This document shows, in pieces, positions 1 to 6,707 of a DNA stretch of 64,000 nt; positions within the stretch are counted from its first letter, which is position 1; every line of letters begins with the position of its first letter. Source of the DNA: Candidatus Saccharimonadota bacterium (GTDB taxonomy: Bacteria; Patescibacteriota; Saccharimonadia; Saccharimonadales; Saccharimonadaceae). The notes beneath the pieces are model-generated. The model searched no databases. It saw only the letters and a list, made by a program, of their open reading frames with translations, and was not told the DNA's origin. The translations under genes were made by a program, and so were the position numbers. Location of the stretch: positions 1-64,000 of the forward strand of contig JAFWMT010000002.1 of NCBI GenBank assembly GCA_017545525.1, read 5' to 3'.

Positions 1-226
1 AGCAGATGAAACAATTACAGTAGACGACGATATTATCCTCTATGGTAAATTCTCTAAAAAAGCAGTCCCAGTTATTCCAGATACTGGTGTTAACAGCCAA
101 AATGAAAATTCTTCATCTTCTAACCAAGCTGACTTAATAATTATTTCGACAATCAGCATCCTAAGCTTAGTTGCTATCACTATCGCTGATCGTCTCTATC
201 GTCGACATCGTATCTCGAAGTTTTAA
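1..226 (+). CDS. C-terminal end of a PDTG-type surface protein (partial)
   Basis: Only the last ~74 codons are present; the reading frame enters at base 2 and ends TAA. The visible part holds VIPDTG, a short Ser/Asn-rich stretch, one hydrophobic helix (about 20 residues of I/S/L/V/A) and a basic tail RLYRRHRISKF. This order (motif, membrane helix, positive tail) is that of Gram-positive LPXTG sorting signals, with PDTG in place of LPXTG. The same tail type occurs on the LRR protein ending at 46815 and the 310-residue protein at 31803-32735. Anchoring by a sortase is inference; no sortase is visible in the window. Confidence 0.75.
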   Translation, partial: ADETITVDDDIILYGKFSKKAVPVIPDTGVNSQNENSSSSNQADLIIISTISILSLVAITIADRLYRRHRISKF

Positions 227-241
227 GCCTTTCTGTAACCT

Positions 242-273
242 AAAAAATCCCGAGCTATTTGCTCGGGATTTTT
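242..273. terminator. Bidirectional intrinsic terminator
   Basis: An 8-bp stem (TCCCGAGC / GCTCGGGA) with a 5-base loop, an A-run on the left and a T-run on the right. It lies between the convergent PDTG protein gene and gatB and can serve both strands. Confidence 0.9.
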
Positions 274-281
274 GTTACAAT

Positions 282-1694
282 TTAACTCAACTTTTTCCTT
301 AAGATCTCTTGTACTGCCGACGGGTTCGCCTTTCCGTGCGACTCTTTCATCACTTGCCCGACTAAGAAGCCAATCACTTTTTCCTGCCCTGCTTTAAAAT
401 CTTCTTGCGCCTTCTTCGTTTCTGGTTTAGCCAACACTACATCTACTATCGCTTCAAGCGCTCCTAAATCATTCTCCTGTATTAGACCTAATTCCTTCGC
501 AATATTTTTCGCGCCTCTTCCCTTCATCTGCGGATCAAATAATCTTAAAAATACCTCTTTCGTCGCCGTAGAAGATAATTCCTTCTTTTCATTCATCTCC
601 GCCAATTCGTTTAAATCTTTCGCCGTCGGCAAATCGTTCAAATATTCTGCCGATTTCTCCTCCGATAACAATACTGATGCGAATAAGTTCGAAATAATTT
701 TAGCAAATTTAGATTCAACTTCATCTAATTTTTTCATTAAACTCGGATAGTCTAATAGTATTTCCAAAATATCATCCGCAATCTTACCTTTGAATTTTTC
801 GCGATAATCTTTCGGCATCAAAGGCAATTTCGCCGATTCGGTTTCAATAAATACATCTGACAAATTGATTGGCGGCAAATCTGGCTCCGGCATATAGCGA
901 TAATCTTTTGCCTCCTCCTTCGATCGTTGCCCCGTTGTCTTCCCCGTCGCATCATTCCAGCCACGCGTCTCCTGCACCACCTTCTCGCCAGATTCCAATA
1001 TTTTAGTTTGTCTAGCGATTTCATATTCTACTGCTCGCTCAACCGAACGGAATGAGTTCAGGTTTTTTACCTCCGTCCTCGTTCCCAACTTATCCGCACC
1101 TTCCGGCGCCAGTGAAGTGTTAATATCAAACCGCATATTACCATTGTACAAATCCCCGTAAGTTACCCTCGCATAGCACATCAATCTCCAGAGCTCCTTG
1201 CAATAATCATGCGCATCTTTCGCCGAATGGATATCTGGCATCGACACGATTTCAATTAACGGCGTATCAACTCGGTTTAAATCGACTAGTGAATAAGTAT
1301 CAAAATGCGTTAATTTTCCTGCATCGCCTTCTAGGTGGGCATGTTCAATTCTGATTTTCGTTCCTGACGGTAATTCTACATAACCTGCCCCAATAATTGG
1401 TTGATAAAACTGAGTAATTTGGTAGCCTTTCGGCGAATCAGGATAAAAATAGTGTTTACGGTCGAACCGTGACGAAGCATTTATCTTACAGTTCATTGCT
1501 CGCCCCGCTCTAATTGCTAGTTTAATCGCTTCGCCATTTAATCTCGGCAACATTCCCGGTAAAGCATAATCAACCGGCGAAACACAAGCATTCGGCTCTT
1601 TCCCCCTCGCGTCATTATCTACTTCCGAAAATAGTTTCGTCTTTGTGCACAGTTGGACGTGACATTCGATTCCGATAGTTGGGATATATTTCAT
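282..1694 (-). CDS. gatB: Asp-tRNA(Asn)/Glu-tRNA(Gln) amidotransferase subunit B
   Basis: 470 residues, full length for GatB. It holds the tRNA-binding and kinase-like part of GatCAB, which phosphorylates and then amidates Glu-tRNA(Gln) or Asp-tRNA(Asn). Family signatures include GIECHVQL near the N-terminus, the SSRFDRKHYFYPDSPKGYQI core, the RFDINTSLAPEG stretch, and a C-terminal YqeY-like helical tail ending EILRKKL. Its ATG overlaps the stop of the upstream membrane/HEPN-like gene by 4 bases (ATGA), and gatA and gatC lie just beyond, so translation is probably coupled. No Gln or Asn tRNA synthetase is seen in the window, consistent with the indirect pathway. Confidence 0.97.
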   Translation of the reverse strand: MKYIPTIGIECHVQLCTKTKLFSEVDNDARGKEPNACVSPVDYALPGMLPRLNGEAIKLAIRAGRAMNCKINASSRFDRKHYFYPDSPKGYQITQFYQPIIGAGYVELPSGTKIRIEHAHLEGDAGKLTHFDTYSLVDLNRVDTPLIEIVSMPDIHSAKDAHDYCKELWRLMCYARVTYGDLYNGNMRFDINTSLAPEGADKLGTRTEVKNLNSFRSVERAVEYEIARQTKILESGEKVVQETRGWNDATGKTTGQRSKEEAKDYRYMPEPDLPPINLSDVFIETESAKLPLMPKDYREKFKGKIADDILEILLDYPSLMKKLDEVESKFAKIISNLFASVLLSEEKSAEYLNDLPTAKDLNELAEMNEKKELSSTATKEVFLRLFDPQMKGRGAKNIAKELGLIQENDLGALEAIVDVVLAKPETKKAQEDFKAGQEKVIGFLVGQVMKESHGKANPSAVQEILRKKLS

Positions 1695-2110
1695 ATTGCT
1701 CCTAAATCCTTCAACGCTTGTTTATAAACTTCTAAAGCATTCGACGCTTGCTTATAACTTACTTCCAAATCTGTTTCATGGGCAATTGCATTTCGCAATT
1801 TATGCGCTCGCCAAACCGCATTTAAATTCGTAAATCTACTACCCCCCTTCTTCAACCTGTCCCCCATCGTTTTTCCAGGTATACCCATTTCTATCATCGC
1901 CTTATCCAATAATTTATCACCATTAATAATTGCAACTTGAAAACTTGCCGGATTATCGGCTTTTAATTTATTTTCAATCTCTAAAAATCTTGATTGATAA
2001 GCTTCGACGTTGAAATGGTGTCCGCGTTTTCCAGTTAATAAAATTGCCACAAAAATCAAAACCGCTACAATTAAAATGGCCAAAATAAACGTTACCACTC
2101 CTCCGTCCAT
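1691..2110 (-). CDS. Membrane-anchored HEPN-like protein inside the gatCAB operon
   Basis: 139 residues. An N-terminal hydrophobic helix spans about residues 5-26, followed by a basic GKRGHH turn and a soluble helical domain. That domain contains R106-NAIA-H111, an Rx4H motif of the kind found in HEPN nucleases, on a predicted helix followed by a second Tyr/Ala/Leu-rich helix. It is wedged between gatA and gatB with stop/start overlaps on both sides (TAATG with gatA, ATGA with gatB), so it is co-translated with the amidotransferase. Function unknown. The HEPN assignment is an inference from one motif and helical content; it could instead be an inert four-helix scaffold. No cognate antitoxin (MNT-type) is adjacent. 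Confidence 0.7.
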   Translation of the reverse strand: MDGGVVTFILAILIVAVLIFVAILLTGKRGHHFNVEAYQSRFLEIENKLKADNPASFQVAIINGDKLLDKAMIEMGIPGKTMGDRLKKGGSRFTNLNAVWRAHKLRNAIAHETDLEVSYKQASNALEVYKQALKDLGAI

Positions 2111-3585
2111 TAGTTTTTACCTCCCTCATTATTATCATTTAAGACTTTACTAAATTCAATTAAACTCTTATCACTTCGTCTCGGACCAATTAATTGTAGC
2201 CCAACTGGCAAACCATTTTTCGTTTTTCCAGCTGGAATTGCTAGTCCAGGTACCCCTGCGAGGTTTAATGAAACACTCATTACATCTTCAAGATACATTG
2301 AGACCGGATCATTCACTTTCTCGCCAAGCTTAAATGCTGGATTCGGCGAAACTGGCGTTAAAATAAAGTCGCATTTTGAGAAGGCTTTTTCATATTCTTT
2401 TATAATCAACGTTCGCGCTTTCGCTGCTTTTAAGAAGTACGCATCGTAAAATCCAGACGACAAAACGAAATTACCAATCATAATACGCCTTTTATTTTCC
2501 GGCATAAATCCTTCGCTTCGCGTATCGATATAAAGCGAATCCAAATCTTTAGTCTTTTCCGACCTAAAACCATAACGTACCCCATCATAACGTGATAAGT
2601 TCGACGCCACTTCCGCCGGCACAATAATATAATATGCCGCTAGCGCATATTTCAACGCTGGCATCTCGAGCTCGACAATTTCATAACCTTTCGATTTCAA
2701 TAAATCAATTTTATTTTTCAACGCCAATCGAATTTCCTTATCTACCGACTCGTTATCAAAATCCTTGACAATGCCAATGCGAGACGGTTTAACGGATGCG
2801 GCGTGTTCTGTAGACCTTGAAGACTTGGCCTGAGCGGCCTGGAGCGTGTCTGAAGGACATGCTGCATCCGTTAAACCATCTCCGGCGTTATAGTAATCTG
2901 GTAACGTAGTCATATCTTTCGGATCTCGTCCCGAAGCAACCGACATTAACAAATCCATGTCTTCTGGCGTTTTGGTAAAGAACCCAATACAATCTGTCGA
3001 TGAGGCCATCGCTACCACTCCATATCGCGAAATACATCCGTAGGTCGGCTTTAATCCATATACGCCGTTAAACGATGCCGGTTGTCGAATTGAGCCACCT
3101 GTGTCTGTTCCAGTCGCAAACTCCACAATGTCAAGCGCTACCGCTACCGCCGAACCTCCTGATGAGCCACCCGCGACTCGTTCACGATCATATGCATTTA
3201 AGGTCGGTCCGAAATAGGAGTTCTCCGTCGACGAGCCATGCGCAAACGCATCCAGATTCGTTCGCCCAATCATAATTGCTCCTTCGTCTTCCAGCTTTTT
3301 TACGCTCGTCGCCATGATTGGTGATTTAAAACCCTCTAGAATATGTGCCGATGCAGTCGTTTCTCCTTCTGGAGACAAGAAATTATCTTTTAAAGCATAC
3401 GGTACGCCCGCGAGTTTGCCGACTTTCTCGCCTCGTTTTATCTTCTCATCAATTTCGCGTGCTTTCTTCAGCGCCCCTTCTTCATTTAGAAAAGTAAAAA
3501 TATTGTAATCACTAAAATGTTTCGCTTTTTCCAAAGCGTCCCTAACTAATCTTTCTGCCGTAACTTTTTTATTTGCTATCTTCAT
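2110..3585 (-). CDS. gatA: GatCAB amidase subunit A with a palindromic in-frame insertion
   Basis: 491 residues, amidase-signature family; releases ammonia from glutamine for GatB. The catalytic Ser-Ser-Lys triad is visible as K66 (PYALKDNF), S141 in AGGSSGGS and S165 in GTDTGGSIRQP, with the same 75- and 24-residue spacings as in known GatA. Unusual: residues ~236-269 (GDGLTDAAC through ASVKPSR) fit no GatA segment and coincide exactly with a 102-bp inverted-repeat element, after which conserved sequence resumes (RIGIVKDF). The catalytic core precedes the insertion, and the frame is kept, so the enzyme is probably active. The start overlaps the gatC stop as ATGA. Confidence 0.97.
   Translation of the reverse strand: MKIANKKVTAERLVRDALEKAKHFSDYNIFTFLNEEGALKKAREIDEKIKRGEKVGKLAGVPYALKDNFLSPEGETTASAHILEGFKSPIMATSVKKLEDEGAIMIGRTNLDAFAHGSSTENSYFGPTLNAYDRERVAGGSSGGSAVAVALDIVEFATGTDTGGSIRQPASFNGVYGLKPTYGCISRYGVVAMASSTDCIGFFTKTPEDMDLLMSVASGRDPKDMTTLPDYYNAGDGLTDAACPSDTLQAAQAKSSRSTEHAASVKPSRIGIVKDFDNESVDKEIRLALKNKIDLLKSKGYEIVELEMPALKYALAAYYIIVPAEVASNLSRYDGVRYGFRSEKTKDLDSLYIDTRSEGFMPENKRRIMIGNFVLSSGFYDAYFLKAAKARTLIIKEYEKAFSKCDFILTPVSPNPAFKLGEKVNDPVSMYLEDVMSVSLNLAGVPGLAIPAGKTKNGLPVGLQLIGPRRSDKSLIEFSKVLNDNNEGGKN
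2781..2882. repeat. 102-bp palindromic element inserted in frame in gatA
   Basis: Terminal inverted repeats of 19 bp with one mismatch (2781-2799, GAGACGGTTTAACGGATGC, against 2864-2882). The inner part is a weaker palindrome around a GGCC-TGAGC-GGCC centre. The length is exactly 34 codons, so the reading frame is preserved. On the gatA strand it encodes a low-complexity Ala/Ser/Lys stretch. In form it resembles the Rickettsia palindromic elements (in-frame, protein-coding, hairpin-forming), but no sequence relation is claimed. Confidence 0.85.
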
Positions 3586-3869
3586 AATACTTTCGGCACC
3601 TTTATCTGATTATCTTTTGCTTCTTTGGTAAGTGCGAGTAATTCTTCTCTTGTCGCATCTTGTTCCAAAATTTCATCATCTCGCCAGACATTTTCCATTT
3701 CAAAAACTTGATACGTCGGCTCAATATTTTCCGTATCTAATTTATCTAATTGCGAAATATATTTAATAATATCTTGCAAATCTTTACCTAATGACTCCAC
3801 TTCTTTTTCACTAAGCTTAAATTCCGATAAATCGGCCAAATGCAAAATATCCTCGCGTTTAATCTCCAT
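3582..3869 (-). CDS. gatC: GatCAB amidotransferase subunit C
   Basis: 95 residues, typical for GatC, the small linker that wraps round GatA and GatB. Family pattern: I..I..LA.L..SE.E...LG.DL..I..Y..QL..LDT..I.PTYQV......WRDDE near the centre, then a C-terminal amphipathic piece ending KVPKVL. First gene of the gat cluster; it has its own promoter. It stops at a TGA inside the gatA start (ATGA), which also shows UGA is a stop here. Confidence 0.95.
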   Translation of the reverse strand: MEIKREDILHLADLSEFKLSEKEVESLGKDLQDIIKYISQLDKLDTENIEPTYQVFEMENVWRDDEILEQDATREELLALTKEAKDNQIKVPKVL

Positions 3870-3882
3870 AGTTTAAATTATA
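3870..3882 (-). promoter_or_regulatory. gatC leaderless promoter -10
   Basis: On the minus strand TATAAT (3882-3877) is followed by 7 bases and then the gatC ATG. Transcription would start on or within a base or two of the A of ATG; no Shine-Dalgarno is present. Confidence 0.7.
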
Positions 3883-3886
3883 ACAC

Positions 3887-5527
3887 TTATTTTACGTTCT
3901 TAAATAATTTTGTCTTGATATATTTAAAAATCGGTTTAGCCTCTTTCAGATTCAGGAAATAACTAGCGATAAGATATGCAATAACAGAAATTGCGGAAAT
4001 TAGTAAGAATTTCGGGATGGTAATTACGAGCGAATTATCTGTCGCCATCAGTGGTATAAACTTAGTCATTGAAAAAGCCACACATCCGGTTATTAGAGTT
4101 GCAAACAGCATCCTCATTACCGCCCGCCAGAAAGCCTTGTTTAATATTTCATTCCCAGAGCGTCTTTGTAAAATTGTTAGTAAAATAATCACTTCAAAGA
4201 TTGCGCCAATCGACTGTGCTATGCCTAGTCCATCTACGCCGAAACCAGAAATCGTAAATAGAATCATTAGAGCAATCGTCGAGCCAATTGCAATAATCGA
4301 AACCCAAAACGGCGTTTTTGTATCTTGATATGCGTAGAATCCGCGCGAAGCAATATGGAAAACAGACTTCGCGAAAATTGCCACACATAAAGTCCCGAGA
4401 ATTGAGGCGATCGTCCCGTTGCTATCGTTATTGCCAATATTAGAAATAAAGCTTGTAACATAACCTCGTCCGAAAAAGGCAATCACCGACACTGGCAAGG
4501 CAATCCAAATAATTGTGCGCAATGCTTGTCTAAATGTCTCATTAAATTTGCTTTTGTCACCGTCGCCCAGCTCTTCCGTTAATTTTGGGAAAAATGCCGT
4601 CGAAATTGCTACACCAATTAAGCTAACCGGTACTGTATGCAAAGTCGTCGCTTGGTCAAATGAACGTACCGCTCCCGCTCCCATACGCGAAGATAAATTA
4701 GTGCTAACTAACGAGTTAACATAGTCAATTCCCTGGTCAAGCGAACGTGGCGGCAATAATCTCAAAATGGTTCTAAAGCCTTGATTACGCCAATAAATTT
4801 TAAAGTCATAGTCGAATCCTAGCCCGAACAGTCCAATCAAAGCGACAATTAATTGCATAATCGCTCCGAGGATTACACCCAGCGCTACGCCCATAATCCC
4901 ACCTTCGAAAATTTGTACGCCGAAAAGACTAATCCCATTCGTAAAGCAAGTAATCCCGATAATTATTCCTATATTATATATCGCCGGCGCAAACGCATAA
5001 AAGACAAACCGACCTACCGCTTGTTGCATTGAAGTTAATACTGTTGCAATGGAAAATAGAAATGGATTAATCGCAATTACACGCGTCATGTTAATTGCTA
5101 AAATCATTCCCGATTCATCTAATCCTGGACTAACCACATAGCGAATCAAAGGGTCTGCAAAAATCATAATTAAAATACTAGCTAGAAAAGTAAGTAATGC
5201 TAGCAAATTAATCAAACTAGACGACATTTCCCAAGCTGATTTTTTGTTACCAGACGCTAACCTTTGGTTAAAAACTGGGATAAACGAAACAGCTAGTGCC
5301 CCTGAAGTTAGAATGAAAAACATAAAATCTGGAATTGTGAAAGCCGCCGTATAAGCATCAATTCCGGTTGGATAAGTTCCGAGATAGTATGAGTTTAATA
5401 ATCGGTCGCGAAATAATCCTAAAAGTGCCGATATTAAAGTCGAAGATGCCAAAACAATCGCCGCCGATTTAACCGACAACTTCATGTTCGCCAGTGCCAC
5501 AACTGATCGAAACCGAAACTTTCGCAT
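3887..5527 (-). CDS. murJ: Lipid II flippase MurJ (MVF/MOP superfamily)
   Basis: 546 residues, strongly hydrophobic, about 14 membrane helices. Recognisable family stretches are the N-terminal RD.LLNSYYLGTYPTGIDAYTAAFTIPDFMFFILTSGALAVSFIPVF and, mid-protein, YVNSLVSTNLSSRMGAGAVRSFDQATTLHTVPVSLIGVAISTAFFPKL. It would flip undecaprenyl-linked peptidoglycan precursor to the outer leaflet. It works in one pathway with the FemX-like ligase and class A PBP encoded divergently, and with UppS at 28667. It has its own promoter directly before the ATG and ends 17 bases before gatC. Confidence 0.95.
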   Translation of the reverse strand: MRKFRFRSVVALANMKLSVKSAAIVLASSTLISALLGLFRDRLLNSYYLGTYPTGIDAYTAAFTIPDFMFFILTSGALAVSFIPVFNQRLASGNKKSAWEMSSSLINLLALLTFLASILIMIFADPLIRYVVSPGLDESGMILAINMTRVIAINPFLFSIATVLTSMQQAVGRFVFYAFAPAIYNIGIIIGITCFTNGISLFGVQIFEGGIMGVALGVILGAIMQLIVALIGLFGLGFDYDFKIYWRNQGFRTILRLLPPRSLDQGIDYVNSLVSTNLSSRMGAGAVRSFDQATTLHTVPVSLIGVAISTAFFPKLTEELGDGDKSKFNETFRQALRTIIWIALPVSVIAFFGRGYVTSFISNIGNNDSNGTIASILGTLCVAIFAKSVFHIASRGFYAYQDTKTPFWVSIIAIGSTIALMILFTISGFGVDGLGIAQSIGAIFEVIILLTILQRRSGNEILNKAFWRAVMRMLFATLITGCVAFSMTKFIPLMATDNSLVITIPKFLLISAISVIAYLIASYFLNLKEAKPIFKYIKTKLFKNVK

Positions 5528-5542
5528 ATATAATATATTATA
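5528..5542 (-). promoter_or_regulatory. murJ leaderless promoter in a perfect 14-bp palindrome
   Basis: TATAATATATTATA (5529-5542) is a perfect palindrome holding a -10 hexamer on each strand. The minus-strand copy (5542-5537) lies 9 bases before the murJ ATG. No ribosome-binding site is visible. Confidence 0.55.
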
Positions 5543-5592
5543 GCTAAAGTTTGAGTTTTTTTAAATGATTTTTCAAATTTTCTTTGACGTTG

Positions 5593-5604
5593 TATAATAA
5601 AAAC
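5593..5604 (+). promoter_or_regulatory. femX leaderless promoter -10
   Basis: TATAAT at 5593-5598, then 6 bases, then ATG at 5605. This decides the start: an upstream TTG reading (5584) would place the start codon ahead of the -10 element. Confidence 0.7.
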
Positions 5605-6666
5605 ATGAATTTTGAACTCATTTCTTCAGACGAATTTAGGAAATATGCCGACCAAAGTCCTTATCGTTCTTTTACTCAAACTCCCGAAATCGCTAAGTAT
5701 CGCGAATCGGAAGGCTGGACCATCTATTATTTTGCCGTGAAAGAGAAAGAAAAAATTTTGGCCGCCGCCGCCGCGTTCGCGAAACCAACTTTTCTCGGGA
5801 AATCGATTTATGTTGTTCCGGGTGGTCCCCTGCTCGACCTCGAGGATACGAAACTAACTAATTTCTTTTTTAAGCATCTAATTTCTTTTGCAAAAACACA
5901 TAACGGCTACGCTCTTCAAATTAGTCCATATTACGAATTAATTGAACGTGACCGTAATGGCGAAGTAGTGGAAAATGGTTTTCATCATGAAAAAGCAGTA
6001 AAAAATCTAGAACGTTTCAAGTTTAAATTATGTTCCGATGCTAGTCAACCGAGGTATCTTTTTGTTTTAGACCTTAATAACCGTAATGCTGAAGAACTTT
6101 TTTCAGATTTCAAACGTAACACTAGAAATCATATTCGAAAAGCCGAAAAACAGGGCGTCACCATTCGCGAACTACAAAAAAGTGAACTAAACTATTTTAA
6201 GGATATTACCGAATCTACGTCTCTACGTCGCAATTTTTCTGACCGCCCGCTCAGTTATTATGAAAAAATTTATGACCTTTTTCATGATCGTGACGAAGTT
6301 AAATTTATTTTAGCCGAAGCCGAAATTGACGGGAAGAAGACTCCGCTTTCCGCTGCTATGTTTATGCTCTATGGTAACGAAATTATTTATCTCTTTTCTG
6401 GCTCTGACCAAAAATACATGCGTGACTACAATGCTCAATATTTAATCCAATGGCACATGATTAAATATGCCGCTGAACATCATTTTAAATGTTATAATTT
6501 CTACGGTATTCAGGGATTACCTGACCCGAGCTCGAAAGATTATGGTATTTATGATTTTAAAAAAGGTTTTGGTGGGCGCGTAGTCGAATTAATCGGGACT
6601 TACGAACTTCCTTTGAACACCTTTTATTATCTTCACGAATTTTTGAGTAAATTTAAAAAACATTAA
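5605..6666 (+). CDS. FemX/FemAB-type peptidoglycan bridge aminoacyltransferase
   Basis: 353 residues from the ATG at 5605. FemABX family (tandem GNAT folds) that moves amino acids from aminoacyl-tRNA to the lipid II stem peptide. Seen: N-terminal SPYRSFTQTPEIAKYRE, the IYVVPGGPLLD strand, then in the second GNAT domain LFSDFKRNTRNHIRKAEKQGV, ESTSLRRNFSDRPLSYYEKIYDLF and YLIQWHMIKYAAEHHFKCYNFYGIQG followed by DYGIYDFKKGFGG. The length is slightly under typical FemX (~400), and the coiled-coil arm of staphylococcal FemA is short or absent. Adjacent PBP and MurJ support a cell-wall role. The substrate amino acid cannot be told from sequence. Confidence 0.9.
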   Translation: MNFELISSDEFRKYADQSPYRSFTQTPEIAKYRESEGWTIYYFAVKEKEKILAAAAAFAKPTFLGKSIYVVPGGPLLDLEDTKLTNFFFKHLISFAKTHNGYALQISPYYELIERDRNGEVVENGFHHEKAVKNLERFKFKLCSDASQPRYLFVLDLNNRNAEELFSDFKRNTRNHIRKAEKQGVTIRELQKSELNYFKDITESTSLRRNFSDRPLSYYEKIYDLFHDRDEVKFILAEAEIDGKKTPLSAAMFMLYGNEIIYLFSGSDQKYMRDYNAQYLIQWHMIKYAAEHHFKCYNFYGIQGLPDPSSKDYGIYDFKKGFGGRVVELIGTYELPLNTFYYLHEFLSKFKKH

Positions 6667-6694
6667 TTTTAATGGTTTTTCTAACTAAATAGTG

Positions 6695-6707
6695 TATAAT
6701 ATAACGT
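6695..6707 (+). promoter_or_regulatory. PBP gene leaderless promoter -10
   Basis: TATAAT at 6695-6700 followed by 7 bases and the ATG at 6708. No good -35 hexamer and no Shine-Dalgarno. Confidence 0.65.

Noticed and set aside
3582-3584. Possible UGA-to-glycine recoding (code 25)
   Set aside because: TGA ends gatC, the HEPN-like gene and others at conserved lengths, so the standard bacterial code applies.
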